Positions 36,399-45,683 are shown, counted from the stretch's first letter. The stretch: DNA of 64,000 nucleotides from Saprospiraceae bacterium (GCA_013140975.1 JABFRV010000041.1:62001-126000); one strand, 5' to 3'. Notes: a model not told the origin generated them from the letters alone. A program made the numbers and translations.

Positions 36399-37661
36399 AT
36401 GAAAAAAATTATGTTTTATCTACCAATGATGGTTTTCATGATCAGTTTCGTTTCTGCAAAAGGAATGAATTCTCCAAAGCAAACCATTCTCGATTTTTAC
36501 ACGGCTATTGATGCAGGTGCCATAGAAAAGGCTTCTGAATTTCTGAGTGAAGATGTAAAAGTGTATTTACCATTTTCTCCAACAGCAATGGACAAGATGA
36601 GTTACAACCAAATTCGTTTGGCTTTCAAAGCTGGTTTCCCAGATATGAAACACAGTGTATTGGAAACAAGCGAAAGTAAAGGTATTATCTCTTACAAAGC
36701 TCTTTTTACCGGAACTAACACAGGCTCTTTAAAAGGCAATCCTCCTACCGGTAATTATGTAGAATTACCGTTCCTGGGTTTTGTAAAAATGAACAAGTCT
36801 GGCAAGATTACCGAGTTGAATGTACAATTCGATTTGAGTAATTTTAATGCCCAACTTATGAAAGGCATCAATCCTCATGCTGCTGCAGAAGCAAGCATTC
36901 GCAAAGCTTACTCTTCGCTTGAACGTAAAGATTTCAATGCTTTTGCAAGTGTGTGTGCCAATGATTTTACAGAAAAAGCCGATCCTGAACCTATAGTCGG
37001 CGTTTGGAATGCAATAGAATATTACAAGAACTTTCTAAGTGCATTCCCTGATATTAAATTTACAATAGAATCTATTGTACCAGCCGGTGATAACACATAC
37101 TATTTGAAAACACTTGCTTCAGGTACGAATACAGGATCCTTTGCTGGATTGCCTGCAACAGGAAAATATGTATCCGTTCCCGATGTTGACATTATAACCA
37201 TGAATGCAGAAGGGAAATGCACATCGCACAGTTCCATTAATCATAATGGAATGATCACTGCAATTGGCTATGGATCTCTAGCTAATCCTTCAAATGCTGT
37301 AGTAATGGATGTGTATGAAAAATTCGGAAAGGGCGATGTACCTGCAATACTTTCCGTTTGTAGTGAAGACGTTCTATTCGATGTTCATGATCGTTTGTTT
37401 GATACTAAAGCTCGGAAATTTAAAGGCAAAGCAGAAGTTGGAAGTTTCTTCAAAGAACTAAGTATAATGTTTAAATACAGCAAGTTCCAACCCACCCGAT
37501 TTGTTGCTGATGGAGATGATGTTTTCGTAACTATTGATGTAGCTTATACTCATGTTCCATCCGGTAAAAATTATAGTACTAACTATACTCATCAATTCAA
37601 AGTGGTAAACGGCAAGATCGTTTACTTCCGCGGAATGGATAGTTTTCAACAAATGCAATAA
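36399..37661 (+). CDS. secreted protein with three tandem NTF2/SnoaL-like domains
   Basis: The 420-residue protein has a signal peptide (about 1-21) and three repeats of the NTF2/SnoaL cone fold: about 25-150, 165-285 and 300-420. Repeat starts are alike (TILDFYTAIDAGAIEKA, SIRKAYSSLERKDFNAF, VVMDVYEKFGKGDVPAI). Repeats 1 and 2 share NTGS-x6-TG-x-YV. NTF2-like domains bind or transform small hydrophobic ligands and most occur singly, so a periplasmic three-domain chain is unusual. A terminator-like hairpin follows. Confidence 0.8.
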   Translation: MKKIMFYLPMMVFMISFVSAKGMNSPKQTILDFYTAIDAGAIEKASEFLSEDVKVYLPFSPTAMDKMSYNQIRLAFKAGFPDMKHSVLETSESKGIISYKALFTGTNTGSLKGNPPTGNYVELPFLGFVKMNKSGKITELNVQFDLSNFNAQLMKGINPHAAAEASIRKAYSSLERKDFNAFASVCANDFTEKADPEPIVGVWNAIEYYKNFLSAFPDIKFTIESIVPAGDNTYYLKTLASGTNTGSFAGLPATGKYVSVPDVDIITMNAEGKCTSHSSINHNGMITAIGYGSLANPSNAVVMDVYEKFGKGDVPAILSVCSEDVLFDVHDRLFDTKARKFKGKAEVGSFFKELSIMFKYSKFQPTRFVADGDDVFVTIDVAYTHVPSGKNYSTNYTHQFKVVNGKIVYFRGMDSFQQMQ

Positions 37662-37680
37662 CACAAAACTTTATTTGATT

Positions 37681-37729
37681 GTCTCTTCCTTTAGTTGCAT
37701 CTGATATATAAGCATATTAAGGAAGAGAC
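37681..37729 (+). terminator. hairpin after the triple NTF2-like gene
   Basis: Perfect 11-nt arms GTCTCTTCCTT (37681-37691) and AAGGAAGAGAC (37719-37729) enclose a 27-nt loop. It is followed by T-rich sequence. It lies 20 nt past the stop at 37661 and should end or attenuate that transcript before the next gene. Confidence 0.6.
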
Positions 37730-37776
37730 TCTTAATTTTCAAATTTATTTTTTAACTCAATAAAATATTTTTTAAA

Positions 37777-38286
37777 ATGAAAAACAATCTTTTATTTATG
37801 ACTTTCTTGTTAACATCAATTCTTAGCAGTTGCAAGCAAGAACCAAAACCAGATCCGGCAATCGAACTGGGCAGAACAAATGCTGAGATGACTTCTAAAG
37901 TGCATGATCTCTTTTCCAAAAATCAGTTTGATGAATGCACAAAATATGCTACACCAAATGTACAGATTGTAGCACACTCTATGGGTGCAAGCTTCAATGG
38001 GCAAGAAGAGTTCCTTAATTTTATGGCAGGATTTAAACAGGCATTTCCCGATATGGTGATTACACACAATAATATATTGGGCATCGGAGAAAAGGTGGCT
38101 GTAGAATTTACTGCCATCGGTACTCATACAGGTCCTTTACAAACACCCAACGGTGCAATTCCTGCGTCAGGTAAAAAAGTAGAACTAAAGGTCAGCGAAT
38201 TTTGGGAATGGAAAGATGGAAAGATATCAAAAATAACGAATTATCAGGATGCAGTTTCTCTGCTGCGTCAGATTGGAGCAATGTAA
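37777..38286 (+). CDS. NTF2/SnoaL-like lipoprotein (ester-cyclase type)
   Basis: The 169-residue protein begins with a signal peptide ending in LSSC, a lipobox. The rest is a single SnoaL/NTF2-like domain with AFPDMVITHNNI and NGAIPASGKKVELKVSEFWEWKDGKI, close to the polyketide-cyclase-like ester cyclases. It is probably a periplasmic lipoprotein related to the triple-domain protein upstream. Ligand unknown. Confidence 0.85.
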   Translation: MKNNLLFMTFLLTSILSSCKQEPKPDPAIELGRTNAEMTSKVHDLFSKNQFDECTKYATPNVQIVAHSMGASFNGQEEFLNFMAGFKQAFPDMVITHNNILGIGEKVAVEFTAIGTHTGPLQTPNGAIPASGKKVELKVSEFWEWKDGKISKITNYQDAVSLLRQIGAM

Positions 38287-38364
38287 AAGCAAGAATAAAA
38301 AAATACTATTACAAGTTTTCGATAAATATTCATTCCTTTAAATAATGGAATTGATTTTATTCGT

Positions 38365-38389
38365 GGGACGAAATAATTACCTTTAAAAC
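38365..38389 (+). promoter_or_regulatory. candidate ECF promoter upstream of the SRPBCC gene
   Basis: GGGACGA at 38365-38371, followed by TAAAAC 12 nt later, matches the pair on the minus strand ahead of the ECF sigma gene. The -10-like part is only about 10 nt from the start codon, so the transcript would have almost no leader. Confidence 0.35.
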
Positions 38390-38398
38390 AATTGACCA

Positions 38399-38965
38399 AT
38401 GTCTAATTACCATTTTATTACTCACTGGCAAATGGATGCCACTTGCGAAGAAGTTTATCGTACCCTTGAAAAAGTAGAAGACCTACCCCGATGGTGGCCC
38501 AGTGTGTATCTTGATGTAAAAGTATTAGAAAAAGGGCAAGCTGGCGGGGTAGGTAAATTGGTCGATCTTTATACCAAGGGTTGGCTACCTTATAAGCTTC
38601 GCTGGCAATTTAAAGTGATCGAAACAGATTTTCCCAAGGGTTTTACACTTACTGTTACAGGAGATTTTAATGGCATTGGTGTGTGGACATTTCGTCCGGC
38701 CGAAAACGGAAAATGCGATGTTATTTATGACTGGCGCATCAGTGCAGAAAAACCATTATTGAAAAAGATGAGCTGGTTGTTGCGTCCGATTTTTTCTGCC
38801 AACCATGAATGGGCAATGCGCCAGGGAATGGAAAGTCTTCGATTAGAACTGTTGCGCAACAAAGCAAAAACGGCAGAAGCATTATCCGAAATTCAGGCAC
38901 CACCAGCACCTACTTTTACAAGTCCTTTTTTCGCAAAGTCGAAAAACAAAATACTAACAGGCTAA
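38399..38965 (+). CDS. SRPBCC (START/polyketide cyclase-like) domain protein
   Basis: The 188-residue cytosolic protein spans one SRPBCC helix-grip fold. It opens with HWQMDATCEEVYRTLEKVEDLPRWWPSV, a typical start with tryptophans that line the ligand pocket. The last 30 residues are proline-rich and flexible. SRPBCC proteins bind hydrophobic small molecules, as do the NTF2-like proteins upstream, so the group may act on one ligand (inference). A promoter-like motif shared with the ECF sigma gene lies just upstream. Confidence 0.85.
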   Translation: MSNYHFITHWQMDATCEEVYRTLEKVEDLPRWWPSVYLDVKVLEKGQAGGVGKLVDLYTKGWLPYKLRWQFKVIETDFPKGFTLTVTGDFNGIGVWTFRPAENGKCDVIYDWRISAEKPLLKKMSWLLRPIFSANHEWAMRQGMESLRLELLRNKAKTAEALSEIQAPPAPTFTSPFFAKSKNKILTG

Positions 38966-39365
38966 TCATTTCCTGATGATTCTGTAATCTTTCAAATTCA
39001 TTGCTCGAAGCTAATAATAAAGTATGTCTGCAGACTGAACACTTATAGTTAAAAAAAACCATGTTTCGAAAACAGAACGCGTCTGAATTAAGTGTAGAAA
39101 TTTGCAATAAATAAATCACCTCAATAATTATTTAGGATCATTCTGCTAACAGATTACTGCTACAATAGAAGCTGATAAAAGTATATCAAGAGATGTACTT
39201 CTGTCAGCTTTTGCTTTATAATAGAATTTCTGGCCTTTATATGATCCTACTTCTGCAAGAACCGAAACTTGTCTGTAGCAGGAGCTTATGAAGCGAGAAA
39301 ATGAAGTTCATCAGGGAAGCGAGACAAGTTGATCTTTTAATTAACTTTGCATCAAGAATCATGTA
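38966..39365. other. intergenic gap with two hairpins
   Basis: This 400-nt gap holds an imperfect 15-nt inverted repeat at 39169-39183/39196-39210 (12 of 15 pairs) and an 8-nt perfect pair AACTTGTC/GACAAGTT at 39266-39273 and 39323-39330. They may be a terminator or part of a structured leader. No gene is seen. Confidence 0.3.
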
Positions 39366-39404
39366 ATGCACCAACCGGTAAGCTATTTCAGTATCAACAA
39401 TAAA

Positions 39405-39911
39405 ATGAAATACATAGTTTTATTTTTTACTTTAAGTATTTGTGCTTGTAATAACACATTGAAAAAAGACCATAAACACGAATATTTAAGACATGTTGGC
39501 GATATCCCTTTTGATAATACATTAGATGACCCTGCCTTTAGACCCTGTAATGAAGAATCAGCAAGAGTCCATCATAATTTTAATAATCCTGATTTGTATG
39601 AAGGAGAAAAACCTGCAATGATCAAGCCGCTTATGCAATTAGAATTCGCAAAAATAGAAGGTGAATCCGGATATATAACGATTCGCTTTATGGTTAACTG
39701 CGAAGGCAAAACCGGAAGATATCGTGTTGAACAACTCGATTTTGAATATAAAGATAAAAAATTCAACGAGAAAATAATCGACTCACTACTATCCAAGACA
39801 AAGTCATTAGACAAATGGATTCCTGCGAAATCAGAAGACTTCGTTTATGATTACTACAAATACCTGACATTTAAAATTATTGATAACCAAATCAAAGATA
39901 TACTTCCATGA
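39405..39911 (+). CDS. lipoprotein with TonB C-terminal-like domain
   Basis: The longest frame starts at 39366, but ATG 39405 begins a proper signal peptide that ends in the lipobox ICAC, so I use it. This gives a 168-residue lipoprotein. Its last 110 residues (YITIRFMVNCEGKTGRYRV) resemble a TonB-C/energy-transducer-like domain, as seen in many Bacteroidota periplasmic proteins. It overlaps the next gene by 4 nt (ATGA). Function unknown. Confidence 0.7.
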   Translation: MKYIVLFFTLSICACNNTLKKDHKHEYLRHVGDIPFDNTLDDPAFRPCNEESARVHHNFNNPDLYEGEKPAMIKPLMQLEFAKIEGESGYITIRFMVNCEGKTGRYRVEQLDFEYKDKKFNEKIIDSLLSKTKSLDKWIPAKSEDFVYDYYKYLTFKIIDNQIKDILP

Positions 39912-40726
39912 TCAGTAGAAAATTGTTAATTGTGGCGATTTCTTTCATTTGCACAAATTATGGCCCACCAAACTGCAATTTATACAAAGCAGATGCAAGA
40001 TGCTATAAAGCTTGCAATGAAGCGGAGATGGCCATCACGTTTGCTCAAGGGTCAAGAAAATCTCAAGAGCATTTTGACAAATCAATACAAAGTTGTCCAA
40101 GCTTTGATTATTCCCATTACGAAAAAGCTGTGCCTTATGCAAAAAGAGGATTAATGAAAGAATGGAAAGTGATGATTGACGAAGCGGTAAGACTGGACCC
40201 CAAAGAACACTTAGGTACCCGGGGATGGTATCACTTCTTTTTTATGCATAATTATGAAGCAGCAATAAAAGATATTGAGAAGTTGGATTCATTGATTGAT
40301 TATAATATTGGATTTACAGGTGATGCCGATTATCATCTGAATATTATGAAGGCTCTTTGTTGGAAAGGATTAGGAAAAACTGAAAAGGCAATTACTATTA
40401 TCCATGAGCAAATGGCAAAAAAAGATCACGATATTGGACTATTTGATTATTTACATTTAGGTGTTTTGTATTTAGAAATGGGAAATTATGAAAACGCTTT
40501 GGAAATACTTGACAAGCAAATTGAAATCAATAATTTAAGTGAAATTTATTTTTACAAAGCATTATGTTATAAACAACTCAACATAAAGGATGAATATAAA
40601 AGCAATTTGGAGAAGGCATTAAAATTATATAAGAGAGGATCAAAAATGTCAAACCCATATCGAGAATTAGTTGATGAAATTTATCTATCTGAAATTGAAA
40701 ATGAAATAACCATTGCTAATAAGTAA
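39908..40726 (+). CDS. tetratricopeptide-repeat protein, exported
   Basis: The 272-residue protein has a short N-terminal signal-like helix and cysteine-rich stretch, then TPR-like helices, clearest at residues 140-235 (LGVLYLEMGNYENALEILDKQ and FYKALCYKQL). TPR proteins form scaffolds for protein partners. It overlaps the preceding TonB-C-like lipoprotein gene by 4 nt, so the two are coupled and may act together. Partner unknown. Confidence 0.8.
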   Translation: MISRKLLIVAISFICTNYGPPNCNLYKADARCYKACNEAEMAITFAQGSRKSQEHFDKSIQSCPSFDYSHYEKAVPYAKRGLMKEWKVMIDEAVRLDPKEHLGTRGWYHFFFMHNYEAAIKDIEKLDSLIDYNIGFTGDADYHLNIMKALCWKGLGKTEKAITIIHEQMAKKDHDIGLFDYLHLGVLYLEMGNYENALEILDKQIEINNLSEIYFYKALCYKQLNIKDEYKSNLEKALKLYKRGSKMSNPYRELVDEIYLSEIENEITIANK

Positions 40727-40987
40727 ACATTATTATAATCTTGAATGTCCGCAAGACAACGAATTGAGTTATTTAATTCTTTACTGGATTTCATTGATGA
40801 TGAATCCTAATCTTGTGCAGAATAATCGAAACATTCTGCATTATAGGTGTACTAACATTGCTTTTAATTATTCTAATGATAACATAATACGTCGATAACT
40901 TAAGGCAGTTCTCTCCACTAGAATTCTCCCTTTGTAAAGAAATTTAATCAAAGACCATTAAAAAGAAATATACATTACGCTCAAAAG

Positions 40988-41512
40988 TTGAAACTAGAAG
41001 AAATATATAAATTACACAGTGATTTGGTTTACAACCTGGCATTACATTATTCGCAAAATGTTGAAGATGCACAGGAAATAACCCAGGACGTATTCGTTGC
41101 GGCATATCAGAATTTAGATTCTTTTAGAAATGATTCAGCAATTTCGACCTGGTTATATCGAATTACTATCAATAAGAGTTTGGATTACTTGAAGTCTAAA
41201 AAGCGGAAGAAGCGTTTTGCCTTTATCAGCTCACTGTTTTTTGATGACAGCAATGACTTAAAACACAATCCAGCTGAATTAAATCATCCGGGCATTCAAA
41301 TGGAAGATAAAGAAGCATTGGAAGAACTATTAAAGCAGATAAACGAATTACCGGACAGCCAAAAAACCGCCCTGATTCTGAATAAGATTGAACAAAAATC
41401 ACTGGCCGAAATAGCTGAAATTATGAATATCAGCTCCAAAGCAGCAGAGTCACTGATACAAAGAGCCAAAACCAATCTTTCAAAAAAAGTCAATATTGAG
41501 CGAAGGATATAA
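40988..41512 (+). CDS. ECF sigma factor of a metal-sensing operon (CnrH-like)
   Basis: The 174-residue protein has region 2 (ALHYSQNVEDAQEITQDVF and STWLYRITINKSLDYLK) and region 4 (LPDSQKTALILNKIEQKSLAEIAEIMNISSKAAESLIQRA). The start is TTG, with no in-frame ATG upstream. It is followed by a small one-helix membrane protein and a CnrX-like periplasmic protein, the order expected for sigma, anti-sigma and sensor. It would release transcription of the copper pair downstream when the sensor detects metal (inference). Confidence 0.9.
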   Translation: MKLEEIYKLHSDLVYNLALHYSQNVEDAQEITQDVFVAAYQNLDSFRNDSAISTWLYRITINKSLDYLKSKKRKKRFAFISSLFFDDSNDLKHNPAELNHPGIQMEDKEALEELLKQINELPDSQKTALILNKIEQKSLAEIAEIMNISSKAAESLIQRAKTNLSKKVNIERRI

Positions 41513-41542
41513 AATTAATAATCGTCTAAAAGTGATAACAAA

Positions 41543-41797
41543 ATGGATTTAGAAAAATTAGCTAAAATTCAGAGAGTGGACGCCCCACCCTTTCTGTTTA
41601 CGAGAATTCAGCTGAAAATAGCGCAGGAGAATAGTGAACCTATGCCATTAAGAACTGTCCTGGCAATCAATCTATCATTTGCACTTCTATTGGCTTTGAA
41701 TTCAGTTGCAATAGCCAACTACCTTGCAAAGCCCATCCCTACTGAAAACTATGTTGAAACTTTCAATCTCACTTCTAACAACTCCTTATACAAATGA
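41543..41797 (+). CDS. small membrane protein, candidate anti-sigma factor (CnrY-like position)
   Basis: The 84-residue protein has a cytosolic N-terminus of about 38 residues with an amphipathic stretch, one transmembrane helix (about 39-61) and a short periplasmic tail. It lies between the sigma gene (30-nt gap) and the CnrX-like gene (4-nt overlap). Size and topology fit CnrY-type anti-sigma factors, which clamp the sigma with a short cytosolic segment. No sequence similarity is claimed. Confidence 0.6.
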   Translation: MDLEKLAKIQRVDAPPFLFTRIQLKIAQENSEPMPLRTVLAINLSFALLLALNSVAIANYLAKPIPTENYVETFNLTSNNSLYK

Positions 41798-42255
41798 ATA
41801 AAGTAAAAGTATTGGGTATTGTTTCCTTAGGCTTGCTGCTTGCAAATATTGTATTGATTTGGTTTTTACTATCGCACAAACCTCCTCACCCTAAACGTGA
41901 AAATCCTAAAAAGGTGATAGTGGAAAAACTACATTTAGATAAACAACAAACGAATGATTATGAAAAATTGATTCAAGATCATCAAGGAAATATTCAAAAA
42001 TCAGAACAACAAATTGCGCTTCTGAAAAATCAATTGTATTCAAGGCTAAATGATGAACAAAGAACGAATGAAGTAGATTCTTTAATTGCAGAAATTGGAA
42101 AAGTCCAAATAAATATTGAACAAATCCACTACAATCATTTCCTTGATATTAAAAATCTATGCAAGCCTGAGCAGCTAAAGGATTACAATGAACTTACTTC
42201 AAAGATTGCCAATTTATTTACACCTTTACCTCTTCGTAATAATGAAAATCATTAA
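41794..42255 (+). CDS. periplasmic heavy-metal sensor-like protein (CnrX/ZraP/Spy family)
   Basis: The 153-residue protein has one N-terminal membrane anchor and a periplasmic helical-hairpin domain, seen in KVIVEKLHLDKQQTNDYEKL and HYNHFLDIKNLCKPEQLKDY. This is the pattern of the Metal_resist family that includes CnrX, NccX and ZraP. The HYNH...C cluster could bind metal. It overlaps the small membrane gene by 4 nt and the MbnP gene by 14 nt. Confidence 0.8.
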   Translation: MNKVKVLGIVSLGLLLANIVLIWFLLSHKPPHPKRENPKKVIVEKLHLDKQQTNDYEKLIQDHQGNIQKSEQQIALLKNQLYSRLNDEQRTNEVDSLIAEIGKVQINIEQIHYNHFLDIKNLCKPEQLKDYNELTSKIANLFTPLPLRNNENH

Positions 42256-42940
42256 TTTCATTCTTGCATTTTTCTTAATCGCCTTTAACTCTACTTCGTA
42301 TTCTCAATCAAAAAGAATTCAAATTTCGATTACTCCTACTTTTGAACATCAGATTTTACATCTGGATGATTCATCATTCATAAGAAATGATTGGAACAAT
42401 TTACAAATTGAAGTTTTAAAGTTTTACATATCCAATATACAATTCCTTAAAAGCGGCAAACTCGTTTTAGAAGAAAAAAACAGTTTTCATTTAATTGATG
42501 CAGCAGATAAAAATACATGGAATATTGTAGTAGAAAATCATGAGAATGCAATTTACGATGAAGTCAGATATAACTTAGGCATTAACAGCAGCACCAATGC
42601 TGCCGGTGCTTTAGGAGGCGATCTTGATCCTACAAAGGGAATGTATTGGACATGGCAAAGCGGTTATATTAATTTTAAGTTAGAGGGAACAAGCTCTGTA
42701 TGTAAAACCAGAAATAACTCATTTACCTTTCATTTAGGAGGCTTTCTTGAGCCGTTTTATGCGATTCAGTTTTTGTCTTTTTTTATAAAAGATCAACAAC
42801 AAATAAACTTAAATTTGGATATAGCTCAATTACTACGCAGAATTGAGCTGAGCAAACAGAATCATATCATGTCGCCAAGCACTGACGCTGTGAATCTTTC
42901 AAAAATTGTAGCTGAATCTTTCAAAATTTCTGAAAATTGA
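42242..42940 (+). CDS. mbnP: MbnP-like copper-binding periplasmic protein
   Basis: The start at ATG 42242 gives a clean signal peptide; the frame is open from 42188 but that would add 18 residues. The mature protein has the MbnP features GALGGDLDPTKGMYWTWQSGY, with tryptophans near residues 135-138, and FTFHLGGF. In known MbnP proteins a tryptophan is oxidised to kynurenine by its partner MbnH, and the protein binds copper. Its gene overlaps that of the MauG-like partner by 4 nt. Confidence 0.85.
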   Translation: MKIINFILAFFLIAFNSTSYSQSKRIQISITPTFEHQILHLDDSSFIRNDWNNLQIEVLKFYISNIQFLKSGKLVLEEKNSFHLIDAADKNTWNIVVENHENAIYDEVRYNLGINSSTNAAGALGGDLDPTKGMYWTWQSGYINFKLEGTSSVCKTRNNSFTFHLGGFLEPFYAIQFLSFFIKDQQQINLNLDIAQLLRRIELSKQNHIMSPSTDAVNLSKIVAESFKISEN

Positions 42941-43968
42941 AAAGTAAGTTCACAATACTATCTGCTCTATTTATAATTCTTGCAGGCTTTCGATTGTCGG
43001 ATAGTTTGTTTGTTACTCCTCCACATTTTCCAAAACCGAATTACGACTTCTCCAAAAACCCTTTGACTAAGAGCAAAATACAATTAGGCAGAGCCTTATT
43101 CTACGATCCGATTTTATCTCGTAACAACACCATTTCTTGTTCCAGTTGTCACTCGCAGTATTCAGCATTTACACACACTGATCATGATTTGAGTCATGGC
43201 ATTGACGATAGAATTGGTTTTCGCAACTCTCCAAGCCTTATGAATCTGGCATGGAAAAGCTCATTTATGTGGGATGGAGCAGTTCATCATCTGGACCTTC
43301 AGTCTCTGGCTCCAATAAGCAACCCGCTGGAAATGGATGAAAAAATTGAAAATGTCGTTTCAAAATTGCAGACGAGCAATATTTATCCCAATTTATTTTA
43401 TGAGGCATTTGGCGATTCAATTATCACAGGTGAAAATACACTTAAGGCTATATCACAATTTATGCTAACCTTGGTTTCTGCCAATTCAAAATACGATAGC
43501 GTAATGCTAAAATTATCTTCATTCACTTTGCAGGAGAATATTGGATATAACTTATTCAAAAAAAATTGCGCTTCATGCCACAAAGAACCCCTATTCACTA
43601 ACGATGAATTTAAAAATAATGGTTTGCCTTTAGATACAACTCTTAACGATTTGGGCAGATATAAAGTAAGTCAAAATCCACTTGACTCATTAAAATTTAA
43701 AGTCCCAACCCTTAGGAATATAGAGTTTTCATTTCCTTATATGCACGATGGCAGATTCAAGAATCTTAAACAAGTTCTGAATCATTATACAAAAGGGATT
43801 GCTTCCAATAATCGTATTTCCGATGAACTTAAAGCTCCAATTATTCTATCGTCCAATGAAAAAGTGGACATGATTGCTTTTCTACTCACTTTAAGTGACA
43901 AGCAATTTTTATTCAATCCTCAACATTCATACCCAAAAGAAATACTATTAGGCACTGTGAAAAATTGA
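42937..43968 (+). CDS. mbnH: MauG/MbnH-like diheme cytochrome c peroxidase
   Basis: The 343-residue protein has a signal peptide and two c-type haem motifs, CSSCH (residues 68-72) and CASCH near residue 211, in the order of bacterial diheme peroxidases. The start is a TTG overlapping the mbnP stop by 4 nt. As MauG family members do, it should oxidise a partner protein; the neighbour MbnP is the obvious substrate. Its 3' end is echoed at 45684-45716, 1.7 kb downstream. Confidence 0.9.
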   Translation: MKSKFTILSALFIILAGFRLSDSLFVTPPHFPKPNYDFSKNPLTKSKIQLGRALFYDPILSRNNTISCSSCHSQYSAFTHTDHDLSHGIDDRIGFRNSPSLMNLAWKSSFMWDGAVHHLDLQSLAPISNPLEMDEKIENVVSKLQTSNIYPNLFYEAFGDSIITGENTLKAISQFMLTLVSANSKYDSVMLKLSSFTLQENIGYNLFKKNCASCHKEPLFTNDEFKNNGLPLDTTLNDLGRYKVSQNPLDSLKFKVPTLRNIEFSFPYMHDGRFKNLKQVLNHYTKGIASNNRISDELKAPIILSSNEKVDMIAFLLTLSDKQFLFNPQHSYPKEILLGTVKN

Positions 43969-44062
43969 AAAATAATTGTGGACGAATGTTAAATAAAATT
44001 TATCTTGCAAATTCATACGAATCCAAATTGGGTTTGTACATTATCAATTTACCTATCCACAC

Positions 44063-45637
44063 ATGAAACAATTTTACACAATAGTATTTTTAGCACTATT
44101 CATAGCAAGAACGAATGCGCAACAAAATACAATTCTAATCATTGCTGACGATGTAAGTCCGGACTATTTTGGATTTTTGAGTAGCAATACCGACACTGCA
44201 CATACTCCAAATTTGTATGCTCTCTCAAGACGAGCTGTTCGCTTTTCAAAAGCATGGGCATCTCCCATTTGCTCACCAACAAGAGCAGGGATTTTTACCG
44301 GACGATATTCATTTCGCACAGGTGTAGGTGACGTTATTATGTCTGCAAGCAGTCCTCAAATAAGTCTTAGCGAAATGAGCATTGCTAAATTATTACAAGC
44401 TCATGCTCCAATAAAATATAACACGGCCTGTGTTGGCAAATGGCATTTGAATAATAATCAACCCAGCAAAAGACTTATTCCAAATACAATGGGTTATGAT
44501 TTATATTCTGGAAATTTTAGTGGGGCTATCCCAAGTTTTACCAATTATACAAGAATAAAAAATGGAATCCTGGACACAGTTACAACTTACGCAACAACAC
44601 AAACAGTGAATGATGCAATCGCCTGGATGGATACCATGAATACGAATAAACCATTTTTTTTGTGGTTGGCGTTTAATGCACCACACTCCCCCTATCACTT
44701 ACCACCGGCAAATCTTTGCAATACAACCGGATTAAGTGGAACTACTGCACACATTAATGCTAATCCCAGGTTATATTTTAAAGCAGCATTGGAAGCACTG
44801 GACACGGAAATAGGTAGATTGATTCAATACTTACAAGAAAATAATTTTATTGACAGCACCAATATAATTTTTATAGGTGACAATGGAAACGCTCCCCAAG
44901 TGGCACAAATAACAAGAACTTCAAGAGCAAAAAATACAATATATGACTATGGTGTTCGTGTGCCATTTATGGCTGCTGGGCCGGCAGTCGTCAATCCGAA
45001 TCGTGTTTCTTCAGAGTTGGTAAACACACAAGATTTATTTGCTACGATAGCAGAACTTTCCGGTTTTTCAAATTGGAGTAACTCAATACCTAATAATACT
45101 ATAATTGATAGCAGAAGTTTTTTGCCAATTCTAAAAAATCAAGCTGGCACAATCAGAAGCTGGATATTTTCAGAACAATTTTCTTCTACAGCAGATCCGT
45201 CTGATGGAAAAACGATTAGAAATCAAGATTATCATTTATTAAGGTTTGATAATGGCAAAGAAGAGTTTTATAATCAGACAATAGACCCTGAAGAAAATAA
45301 TAATTTATTGATAGGATCAATGAACTCCACTGATATTGCTAATTACAATTTTTTATGTGATTCGATTTCATTGCTTACCGGAACAGGTTCAGATTGTTTG
45401 ACCTTATCAACCAAACATTTCGAAATTGATGACACAGCGGATATTTATCCAAACCCATTTTCAAGCTATTTAAGTATTGGGAAAAATAAGAATGGCAATA
45501 TACAGATGTTAAATTCATTTGGACAAGTAATATATCAAGGGAATTCTCTTGAAAAACAAGATTTTAGCTATTTATCCAATGGAGTATATATGATAATAAT
45601 TGGGATAAATCAATATAGAAAAGTAGTTAAAAACTAG
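44063..45637 (+). CDS. secreted sulfatase with type IX sorting domain
   Basis: The 524-residue protein has a signal peptide and an alkaline-phosphatase-superfamily sulfatase domain: ILIIADDVSPDY with metal-binding aspartates, the CSPTR active-site motif with C70 (the residue turned into formylglycine), and GDNGNAP near residue 275. The last 75 residues (YPNPFSSYLSIG) are a T9SS sorting domain, so it is sent to the surface or secreted. Substrate unknown. An apparent copy of the mbnH 3' end follows it, suggesting that it interrupted an older gene order. Confidence 0.88.
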   Translation: MKQFYTIVFLALFIARTNAQQNTILIIADDVSPDYFGFLSSNTDTAHTPNLYALSRRAVRFSKAWASPICSPTRAGIFTGRYSFRTGVGDVIMSASSPQISLSEMSIAKLLQAHAPIKYNTACVGKWHLNNNQPSKRLIPNTMGYDLYSGNFSGAIPSFTNYTRIKNGILDTVTTYATTQTVNDAIAWMDTMNTNKPFFLWLAFNAPHSPYHLPPANLCNTTGLSGTTAHINANPRLYFKAALEALDTEIGRLIQYLQENNFIDSTNIIFIGDNGNAPQVAQITRTSRAKNTIYDYGVRVPFMAAGPAVVNPNRVSSELVNTQDLFATIAELSGFSNWSNSIPNNTIIDSRSFLPILKNQAGTIRSWIFSEQFSSTADPSDGKTIRNQDYHLLRFDNGKEEFYNQTIDPEENNNLLIGSMNSTDIANYNFLCDSISLLTGTGSDCLTLSTKHFEIDDTADIYPNPFSSYLSIGKNKNGNIQMLNSFGQVIYQGNSLEKQDFSYLSNGVYMIIIGINQYRKVVKN

Positions 45638-45683
45638 AGAAATTGAACAATAACTCAAATTTGATACTAAGTCCATTTGCCTT

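Noticed and set aside
40713..40898. A 61-codon frame after the TPR gene
   Set aside because: It overlaps the TPR gene 3' end, has low-quality composition and no start context.
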